Positions 58,386-64,000 of a DNA stretch of 64,000 nt are shown here, piece after piece. The notes beneath the pieces were generated by a model. That model saw only the letters and a list, made by a program, of their open reading frames with translations. It had not been told where the DNA came from and ran no database searches. Position 1 is the stretch's first letter. Each line of letters opens with the position of its first letter. The stretch covers positions 62,001-126,000 of the forward strand of contig NZ_RPFW01000009.1 of NCBI RefSeq assembly GCF_007827045.1, given 5' to 3'. Source of the stretch: Trebonia kvetii. Lineage in GTDB: Bacteria; Actinomycetota; Actinomycetes; Streptosporangiales; Streptosporangiaceae. The position numbers and the translations under genes are program-made.

Positions 58386-59390
58386 CTAGCGGAAGGCGGG
58401 CATCACCTCGGTGGCGAACAGCTCGGCGGAGCGGGCGATCTCCTGCTTGGTCATGTCGCCGAAGGCGAATTCCAGCGAGAAGTAGGTGGCGCCCGCCGCC
58501 CGCGCGTGCTCGGCGACCCATGCCCTGGCGCCGGCCGGGTCGCCGGCGTAGCGGTGGGCGTCCGCCTGCGACTCGAACGTGCCGTCGGCCACGCCTGGCG
58601 GCATGGGGACGCCGAACTTGTGCCATAGATAGCTGATATTCACCGCGAACAGGCCGAAGGCCCGGCTGGCGATCGCCTTGGCCTCCTCGTTCGTGTCGGC
58701 GATCACGATCTGGCGGGAGATGCCGAGCGGCGGCAGGTCCGCCTCCGCGCGGCCGAGCGACGCCCATTCCTCCCGGTAGGCGTCGGTGAGCACGCGGACC
58801 TGCTGCGACGGGACCAGGGCGAGCATCGGCATGCCGAGCCGGGCGCACCAGCGGGCCTTGTCCGGTGTCCGCGTCGCATACCAGGGGACGAACGGCTGCT
58901 GCACCGTCTTGGTCACCACCGGCGCGGACTCGATGTCGTAGTACTTGCCGTGGAATGTCACCTCGGACAGGGCGGGGTCGAGTCCCATCTGGAGGATCTC
59001 GAAGGCCTCGTCGAAGCGCGGCTGCGCCTCGTCGCCAGGCACGCCGTGGAACCCGGTCTCCACCGGGGAGATGCCGCGGCCCACGCCGAGCGCGAGCCGC
59101 CCTCCGGTGAGCTGATCGAGGGTAGCGATCTCCTCGACCATCCGCAGCGGCGGGACGAGCGGCAGGATCGAGACCATCATGCCGAGCCTGATCGTCGAGG
59201 TGAGCCTGGACGCGGCGGCGAGCATCAGGTGCGGCGTCGCGATGCCGAGCGGCGTACCGTGGTGTTCGGCCAGCTGGTAGGCGTAGTAGCCAAGCCGTTC
59301 GTACGCCGTGATCAGCTCGAGGCGCTCGTCCAGCTGCCTGCCGGCTGGCCGGCCAGAGGCGTCGTTGTGGTCGAAGACGGCGAAGAGCAT
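58386..59390 (-). CDS. LLM-class flavin-dependent oxidoreductase
   Basis: 334 residues of the luciferase-like monooxygenase fold, using FMN or F420. MLFAVFDHNDASGRPAGRQL, LITAYERLGYYAYQLAEHHG, SRLTSTIRLGMMVSILPLVP, VEEIATLDQLTGGRLALGVG and GRGISPVETGFHG are the diagnostic N-terminal blocks, with MLALVPSQQVRVLTDAYREE later. ATG at 59390 with GAAGGGAG upstream. Substrate unknown. Confidence 0.92.
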   Translation of the reverse strand: MLFAVFDHNDASGRPAGRQLDERLELITAYERLGYYAYQLAEHHGTPLGIATPHLMLAAASRLTSTIRLGMMVSILPLVPPLRMVEEIATLDQLTGGRLALGVGRGISPVETGFHGVPGDEAQPRFDEAFEILQMGLDPALSEVTFHGKYYDIESAPVVTKTVQQPFVPWYATRTPDKARWCARLGMPMLALVPSQQVRVLTDAYREEWASLGRAEADLPPLGISRQIVIADTNEEAKAIASRAFGLFAVNISYLWHKFGVPMPPGVADGTFESQADAHRYAGDPAGARAWVAEHARAAGATYFSLEFAFGDMTKQEIARSAELFATEVMPAFR

Positions 59391-59529
59391 CGTCGCTCCC
59401 TTCTGTGGGCGGAAAGGCCCGCGCGGGCGGGGACACGCGGAGCATGAACCCGTTCTGGATCATGGTCTTTCACTAACCCTCGCTTCGCTACGTGCTCGGC
59501 ACCCAAGGAATGGCGGCTAGAGTCGTCAC

Positions 59530-60759
59530 GTGCAAATGGGTCGAAGTCGATTGCGGCAGGTAGCGGCCTGCGCCGCCGTGCTGGCCTGTGCGCTGACCGC
59601 CGGCTGCTCAGGCGGCGGCGCGGGGGGATCCGCGGCGTCCGCGCGCCCGGCGGTCACGGCCTCGAATGGGACCGGCGCCGCGGCCGGCGACCCGCCGACG
59701 ACCGGCACGGTCGCGGCGGCGTGCGTGGCCCAGGCGCTCGGTAACCTCACCCTCGCGCAGCGCGTCGGCCAGCTGTTCCTCGTCGGAGTGGACGGCGACA
59801 TCGCCGGCTCGCAGATCGAGGCCGCGGAACAGGCTTACCACTTCGGCTCGCTGCTGCTCAACGTGTCCTCGGCGGGGACCGCCGCGCTCGCCGCGCGGAC
59901 CGCCGTCATGCAGTCGCTCGCGTCGCGGTCGGACACGGGCGGTGTCAAGTTCTTCATCGCCGCCAACCAGGAGGGCGGGAAGATCCAGCAGCTCGCCGGG
60001 CCCGGGTTCGCCACCATGCCGTCCGCGCTCGAGCAGGGCGGCTGGACGGCGGACACGCTGAAGCAGTCGGCGACCGGCTGGGGGACCGAACTGCGCGCCG
60101 CGGGCGTCAACCTCGACCTCGCGCCGGTCATGGACGTGGTGCCGGCCGGAACGGCGGCGTCCAACGCGCCGATCGGCGCGCTCGACAGGGACTTCGGCTC
60201 TGACCCGGCGAGCGACGGCGCGCATGGCGCCGCCTTCATCCAGGGGATGGCCGACGCCGGGGTCGCGACCGTGGCCAAGCACTTCCCTGGCCTTGGCCGG
60301 GTGACGGGCAACACCGACTTCGCCGCGGACGTGGTGGACAATGTGACGACGGCCGGCGACCCCGGCCTGAACTCCTTCCGCACCGCGATCGGGGCCGGAG
60401 TGCCGATGGTGATGGTCGCACTCGCCACCTACACGCGGATCGACGCGTCCAGGCTCGCGGTGTTCTCCCCGGTCGTGATGCGGCTGCTGCGCGACCAGTT
60501 CGGCTTCGGCGGCGTCATCGCCTCCGATGACCTCGGCGAGGCGCAGGCGGTGAGCACCATTCCCGAGGGGACTAGGGCGATCGACTTCCTCACCGCCGGC
60601 GGCGACCTGGTCACCTCGCAGACTCTCGGCCCCGCGCAGCAGATGGCGGCGGCCGTGCTCACCAAGGCAAAGGCCAGCGCCGCGTTCCGCGCCACGGTCG
60701 ACGACGCCGCGCGCCGGGTGCTCACCGCCAAGCAGGCCGCCGGGCTGCTGCCCTGCTGA
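59530..60759 (+). CDS. Lipoprotein glycoside hydrolase family 3 (NagZ-like)
   Basis: 409 residues. The N-terminus is a lipoprotein signal (VAACAAVLACALTAGC, Cys26) followed by a Gly/Ser/Thr linker, so the enzyme is anchored outside the membrane. The GH3 barrel contains LTLAQRVGQLFLVGVDGD, FIAANQEGGKIQQLAGPGFA, GVNLDLAPVMDVVPAG, the signature VAKHFPGLGRVTGNTD near residue 250, and GVIASDDLGEAQAVSTI with the catalytic Asp near 332. This is the beta-N-acetylhexosaminidase subgroup, likely trimming cell-wall or exogenous amino sugars. The second KHFPGHG His is Leu here. TAGAGT at 59518-59523 lies 6 nt before the GTG, a leaderless arrangement. Confidence 0.92.
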   Translation: MQMGRSRLRQVAACAAVLACALTAGCSGGGAGGSAASARPAVTASNGTGAAAGDPPTTGTVAAACVAQALGNLTLAQRVGQLFLVGVDGDIAGSQIEAAEQAYHFGSLLLNVSSAGTAALAARTAVMQSLASRSDTGGVKFFIAANQEGGKIQQLAGPGFATMPSALEQGGWTADTLKQSATGWGTELRAAGVNLDLAPVMDVVPAGTAASNAPIGALDRDFGSDPASDGAHGAAFIQGMADAGVATVAKHFPGLGRVTGNTDFAADVVDNVTTAGDPGLNSFRTAIGAGVPMVMVALATYTRIDASRLAVFSPVVMRLLRDQFGFGGVIASDDLGEAQAVSTIPEGTRAIDFLTAGGDLVTSQTLGPAQQMAAAVLTKAKASAAFRATVDDAARRVLTAKQAAGLLPC

Positions 60760-60960
60760 TTTCTCTGCGCCGATCTCCCTGTCAGGCCGCATAGCGGGCC
60801 GTGAGCGGGGCAGTAACACAGGCCTGGCGGAGGGTCGGCAGCCGGACGGTACCGGTCAGGACACCGTTGTCAGCGCGGACGGGCGATCCCCCACCGATGG
60901 CGCCAATCACGCGGAGAACCTGACATGCTGTACGCGTAACCGAGGAACAGGCAGGCAGGC

Positions 60961-62250
60961 GTGACCGAGCAAGGCAAGCAAGGCAAGGGCCAGCTGGGGT
61001 ATCGGCTTGGCCGGCTCTGGGCCGCGGCCGAGCTCCGCAGGGTCCCGCTGCGGACCATTATCACGGCCATCTTGGTAGTCACCGTCTTCTTCCTGGCCGG
61101 CAAGGTGATCTACCGGCTGAGGACCGTGCTGCTGCTGCTGCTCGTCGCCGGGTTCCTCGCGCTGATACTGAACCCCCTGGTCGGGGTGACCCAGCGGTAC
61201 CTGGTGAAGCGGCGCGGATACGCGGTCACCGTGGTGGGCGTCCTCATGGTGCTGGTGTTCTCCGGGCTGTCCGTCGCGTTCGGATACCCGCTCGTCAACG
61301 GGATCACCCACCTGGCGAACAATCTGCCGACCTACGTATCGCAGGCGGAACACGGCCAGTACTGGTACGGCAGGCTCGTTCAGCACTACCACGTGCAGCA
61401 GTGGGTGCAGCAGAACTCGTCGAAGCTGGTGACGTTCGGGCAGAACCTCTCCTCACCGGCGCTCGCCGTCGGCAAGGGCGCGCTGTCGCTGGTCATCGAA
61501 CTCCTCACCATCTTCATCCTGGTGCTGATGCTGCTGCTCGAAGGGCCGAAGCTGCGGCGCGGCCTGCTTTCGCTGCTCTCTCCCGGGCAGGCGGAGGAGG
61601 TGCAGGCGGTCGCGTCCGAGGTGAACCGCTCGGTCGTCGGTTACATGGTCGGCAACTTCCTGACCTCGATCATCTGCGGCCTCGTCGTCCTCGTCGACCT
61701 CGCCGTGCTCGGCGTGCCGTTCCCCCTGCTGTGGGCGCTGTGGGTCGCGCTCGTCGACTTCCTGCCGATGATCGGCGGCGCCCTGGCGGGCATCCCCGTC
61801 GTGCTGTTCGCCCTGTTCGCCAACGGCCTCACCGCGGGCATCATCACGCTGGTGGTCTTCCTGGTCTACACGCAGCTTGAGAACCACATACTCAACCCGG
61901 TCATCATGTCCAAGACGGTGCGCATCTCGCCGCTGCTTGTGCTTGTCGCCGTGCTGGTCGCCGCCTCACTCGGCGACTGGCTCGGCGGCCTGTTCGGCGG
62001 TTTCGTCGCGGCGCTGCTCGCCATCCCGGCAGCTGGCGCGTTCCAGGTGATCGTCCGCGAGGCGTGGCGGCTCACCGCCCCGCCATCGGAGGCGGACGCG
62101 GAGGAGTCGGACATCGTCAAATCCTCGGGCGATGCCGCCAAGGAGGCGAGGGAAATCGCCCAGCAGGGAGTCGAGGACGATGGCGGGGACGCTGCCCAGT
62201 CCGGAGAGCCGGCCAGGCACGGCGCGCACGCCGCCCAAGGCCCCTCCTGA
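60961..62250 (+). CDS. AI-2E family transporter (PerM/TqsA-like)
   Basis: 429 residues with about eight hydrophobic helices. TIITAILVVTVFFLAGKVIY and RTVLLLLLVAGFLALILNPL open the membrane part, YLVKRRGYAVTVVGVLMVLV follows, then a hydrophilic loop region, and VGYMVGNFLTSIICGLVVLV, VDFLPMIGGALAGIPVVLFA and LENHILNPVIMSKTVRISPL, the family signature. A C-terminal acidic tail of about 60 residues (EADAEESDIVKSSGDAAKEA) is cytosolic. Family members export quorum signals or exchange cations; the role here is open. GTG start at 60961. Confidence 0.93.
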   Translation: MTEQGKQGKGQLGYRLGRLWAAAELRRVPLRTIITAILVVTVFFLAGKVIYRLRTVLLLLLVAGFLALILNPLVGVTQRYLVKRRGYAVTVVGVLMVLVFSGLSVAFGYPLVNGITHLANNLPTYVSQAEHGQYWYGRLVQHYHVQQWVQQNSSKLVTFGQNLSSPALAVGKGALSLVIELLTIFILVLMLLLEGPKLRRGLLSLLSPGQAEEVQAVASEVNRSVVGYMVGNFLTSIICGLVVLVDLAVLGVPFPLLWALWVALVDFLPMIGGALAGIPVVLFALFANGLTAGIITLVVFLVYTQLENHILNPVIMSKTVRISPLLVLVAVLVAASLGDWLGGLFGGFVAALLAIPAAGAFQVIVREAWRLTAPPSEADAEESDIVKSSGDAAKEAREIAQQGVEDDGGDAAQSGEPARHGAHAAQGPS

Positions 62251-62280
62251 CGGGGTCGGCGCGCTCAGCGAAGCGGCCGC

Positions 62281-62862
62281 CTACCCAGCCCAGCGGCCGT
62301 AGTGCATCACGTCACTGAGGTCGCGCCGCCGGGACCGCAGATCGCGCTTGTCCGCCTCGCCGTCGTAGCCGATCGCGATCGCGCCGATCGGCTCCTGATC
62401 GTCGGGCACGCCGAACGCCGCGCGGAACGGCGCCACCGCCTCGGGCACGATGCCGAAGTACACCGCGCCGAGACCCTCGTCCACCGAGGTCTGCAGGATC
62501 AGCAGGCCCGCCATCCCGGTGTCGATGTGCCAGAACGGCACCGGCCAGCGGGCCTCGTCCGTATCCGTCCAGCCCTTGTCTGGCTGGGCGTAGCGCTCGA
62601 GGTAGACCCGCTTGCACGACATCGGGACGATCACCAGGGGGGCCGTCTGCGACGACTCGGCGACCGCCGCCCCGGCCACCGACCAGAACCGCTTCCTGTC
62701 CGCCTCGTCGGTCAGCACGAGGAACGACTGTCCCTGCGAGAACCCGGCCGACGGACCCCGCACCGCGTTTCCGAGTATCCGGTCGAGCGACTCCTGCGGC
62801 ACCGGCTCGGCGGTGAACGTCCGCACCATTCGCCGCCGCCGCACTACCTCCTGGAACTCCAT
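62281..62862 (-). CDS. Nitroreductase-family FMN oxidoreductase
   Basis: 193 residues from the ATG at 62862 (MEFQEVVRRRRMVRTFTAEP); the frame remains open upstream through a repeat region that is not conserved. VRTFTAEPVPQESLDRILGN and AVRGPSAGFSQGQSFLVLTD are the FMN-binding N-terminal blocks, MAGLLILQTSVDEGLGAVYF the dimer helix and PIGAIAIGYDGEADKRD the C-terminal FMN-binding strand. It is divergent from the XdhC-like gene, 62 nt apart. TAGGGT 7 nt before the ATG may be the -10 of a leaderless message. Confidence 0.9.
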   Translation of the reverse strand: MEFQEVVRRRRMVRTFTAEPVPQESLDRILGNAVRGPSAGFSQGQSFLVLTDEADRKRFWSVAGAAVAESSQTAPLVIVPMSCKRVYLERYAQPDKGWTDTDEARWPVPFWHIDTGMAGLLILQTSVDEGLGAVYFGIVPEAVAPFRAAFGVPDDQEPIGAIAIGYDGEADKRDLRSRRRDLSDVMHYGRWAG

Positions 62863-62924
62863 AGCGATCACCCTAACCAGGCGCGACGTGGCTATCGGCA
62901 TCGGGATGTAGCAGACTTGGCGGC

Positions 62925-63557
62925 ATGGCAGCAGAATCCGACGCCTGCGCGGTCGCCCACGGCGCGTCCCCGTCTCCCGTTCCCCAGGCTTCCGTGTCAC
63001 AGGCTTCCGCGTCTCAGGCTTCCGTGTCACAGGCTTCCGTGTCACAGGCTTCCGCGTCACAGGCTTCCGCGGCCGCGCCGCAGGCGGGCGGCGAGTCCGC
63101 GCAGCGCGCGCTGGTGGCCGTGTTCGCCTCGCCCGTCTCCGGATACCTGCTGAGATACGCCGCCGACGCCGGGTTCCGCACCCTCCTCGTGGAGCCGGAC
63201 GCCGGCCGGGCGGAGGCCGCCCGGATGGCGGGCTTCCCGGTTCTCACGGCCATGCCCGAGGACCTCGACGACGCGGACGTGGTGGTCACCGACCACCACC
63301 GGGACGAACTCGGCGTGCTGCTGCGCGACGCCCTCGCCACCAAGGCCCGCTGGGTCGGCATCATGGGCAACCCGCGGCACGCGGGGCCGCACGTCGCCGC
63401 CCTCACCGACCTCGGCGTCGACGCGGCGGACATCGCCCGGGTGCACCGCCCCATCGGGCTCAACATCGGCTCCCGCATCCCGCCGGAGATCGCCATCTCC
63501 ACCCTCGCGGGCCTGCTCGCCGACCGCAACTCCCGCCCCGGCGGCTTCGCCTTCTAA
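62925..63557 (+). CDS. XdhC C-terminal-domain protein with pentapeptide repeats
   Basis: 210 residues. The N-terminal 45 residues are low complexity and include six units of QAS(V/A)S from a 15-bp DNA repeat. The remainder is the Rossmann-like XdhC/CoxF C-terminal domain: LVAVFASPVSGYLLRYAADA, FRTLLVEPDAGRAEAARMAG, DDADVVVTDHHRDELGVLLR, ARWVGIMGNPRHAGPHVAAL and the closing RVHRPIGLNIGSRIPPEIAI. The N-terminal XdhC_CoxI domain is missing. Full XdhC helps insert sulfurated molybdenum cofactor into xanthine/CO dehydrogenases. No such enzyme is nearby, so the role of this short form is uncertain. Confidence 0.88.
   Translation: MAAESDACAVAHGASPSPVPQASVSQASASQASVSQASVSQASASQASAAAPQAGGESAQRALVAVFASPVSGYLLRYAADAGFRTLLVEPDAGRAEAARMAGFPVLTAMPEDLDDADVVVTDHHRDELGVLLRDALATKARWVGIMGNPRHAGPHVAALTDLGVDAADIARVHRPIGLNIGSRIPPEIAISTLAGLLADRNSRPGGFAF
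62985..63071 (+). repeat. Six 15-bp tandem repeats coding QASVS/QASAS
   Basis: Units starting at 62985, 63000, 63015, 63030, 63045 and 63060 follow CAGGCTTCCGYGTCA. Differences among units are mainly C/T at one position (Val or Ala). Such an array could vary in copy number without breaking the frame. Confidence 0.85.
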
Positions 63558-63621
63558 AACCCGTCATCCCGAACGGTTGCGGCTTACTCTGCCCAGCACC
63601 CGCGCCGCGTACGTGCGTGCG

Positions 63622-63720
63622 CTACGCCGGGCGGATTTCGCCGGCCAGGTGCTCGGCTTCCCGGGGAGAGACGGCCGGGCCGGTCACGTCGTACATGACG
63701 CCGTGCAGGATGAACTGCAC
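63622..63720 (-). CDS. Uncertain short ORF or gene fragment
   Basis: From a GTG at 63720 the minus strand reads VQFILHGVMYDVTGPAVSP and ends AGEIRPA with a TAG at 63622. The mix of hydrophobic and charged residues looks coding, and third positions are GC-rich. There is no clear ribosome-binding site and no family I recognise. It may be a small gene or a remnant downstream of the phosphotransferase. Confidence 0.22.
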   Translation of the reverse strand: MQFILHGVMYDVTGPAVSPREAEHLAGEIRPA

Positions 63721-63771
63721 CCGGCGCTGTCGCGTGCCGCCAGGTTCCCCCTGCCGGCGACGCGCCCGGCG

Positions 63772-64000
63772 TTAGCGGAGGCGGGAGCAGGCCTCGTCGA
63801 GGCGGGCGGTCCAGGCCCGCGCCTCGGGTGAGCCTGGGGGCTCGCCTGTCATGCTGAGCAGGCCCTGGACGATGACGGCCGGCAGGACGTGGTGCAGGCC
63901 GTGGGCCGGGCCGTAGGCGTCGATCACCTCGTCCCAGCGGCCGGGGTCCGTCGAGGAGGTGAGCAGCCACGCCAGGTCGAGCAGGCCGGGCGCCGCCGAC
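63772..64000 (-). CDS. C-terminal part of a probable aminoglycoside-phosphotransferase-family protein
   Basis: The minus-strand frame is open from the right edge to a TAA at 63772-63774, giving 75 codons without a start inside the window. It reads APGLLDLAWLLTSSTDPGRW, DEVIDAYGPAHGLHHVLPAV, VIVQGLLSMTGEPPGSPEA and finishes LDEACSRLR. The order D-L-A-W-L-L, R-W-D-E-V-I-x-A-Y-G, Q-G-L-L-S-M is what I associate with the C-terminus of APH-type kinases. The catalytic part is outside the window, so activity cannot be judged. Confidence 0.55.
   Translation of the reverse strand, partial: SAAPGLLDLAWLLTSSTDPGRWDEVIDAYGPAHGLHHVLPAVIVQGLLSMTGEPPGSPEARAWTARLDEACSRLR

Noticed and set aside
62863..63060. 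N-terminal extension of the nitroreductase with TRKPV repeats
   Set aside because: It is the antisense of the XdhC repeat array; the family N-terminus starts at the ATG at 62862.
62985..63071. CRISPR-like array
   Set aside because: The 15-bp units are contiguous without spacers and lie inside a coding frame.

Overview
The window is high-GC DNA from an actinomycete. Several features fit that group: dense GC-rich coding, many GTG starts, ATGA/GTGA stop-start overlaps, a mycothiol-type DinB/maleylpyruvate isomerase protein, two transmembrane Ser/Thr kinases, ECF41- and ECF42-type sigma factors, Tat/lipoprotein sugar-binding proteins and TANNNT boxes lying 6-8 nt before start codons (leaderless style). 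No rRNA, tRNA, CRISPR array, replication origin or intact mobile element is visible. The exact taxon cannot be fixed from the sequence.

Region 0-6.6 kb: the end of a secreted cell-wall-type protein, a DyP peroxidase carrying a C-terminal encapsulin-targeting peptide, an LldD2-like L-lactate dehydrogenase, a fragment of a sugar ABC ATPase, a secreted aldose 1-epimerase and a decayed intergenic stretch with an IS256-like scrap. Region 6.6-15.4 kb is a pentose locus: a broken galT coupled to araA, a divergent CUT2 sugar ABC transporter (binding protein, permease, single-domain ATPase), then convergent araB-araD. The araA, transporter and araB promoters share a GTTCAC half-site, so one regulator outside the window probably controls them.

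Region 15.6-25 kb: a small conserved acidic protein, a truncated ABC ATPase, an ECF41 sigma factor divergent from an NAD-dependent epimerase, an MFS transporter reading in frame into a DUF899 protein, its probable ArsR-type regulator, a DUF4331 protein and a crcB-crcB-DUF190 fluoride-export operon. Region 25-37.6 kb: ppa, an APC permease, fahA with a mycothiol-type isomerase candidate, two Ser/Thr kinases (one with an extracellular VHL-beta-like domain), a second FAH-family hydrolase with a carboxymuconolactone-decarboxylase-like protein, a phosphoesterase and a frame-disrupted gene with 18-bp repeats.

Region 37.7-51 kb is the most unusual part. Two collinear operons encode a class-III PLP enzyme, a GntR/UTRA regulator, an FGGY sugar kinase, a double-SIS isomerase/deglycase-like protein and a DAP-decarboxylase-like enzyme, followed by a complete Dpp/Opp-type ABC importer and an M20 peptidase. 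A strong terminator ends the cluster. A 17/20 identical sequence element lies in front of both operons. Together they look like an uptake-and-dismantling pathway for a sugar-amino-acid or amino-sugar-peptide conjugate. The substrate is not known, and this is the best candidate here for an undescribed system.

Region 51-64 kb: a DHA2 drug exporter with divergent TetR, an ECF42 sigma factor with a frameshifted DGPF/YCII partner, GNAT, an ArsR-SRPBCC pair, an amidohydrolase, an LLM flavin oxidoreductase, a lipoprotein GH3 hydrolase, an AI-2E family transporter, a nitroreductase, an XdhC-like protein with pentapeptide repeats, and the C-terminal end of a probable phosphotransferase. Several genes (galT, the 16-kb ATPase, the 37-kb gene, the DGPF gene, and a small remnant at 4.1 kb) carry frameshifts. 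These could be real decay or residual sequence errors.
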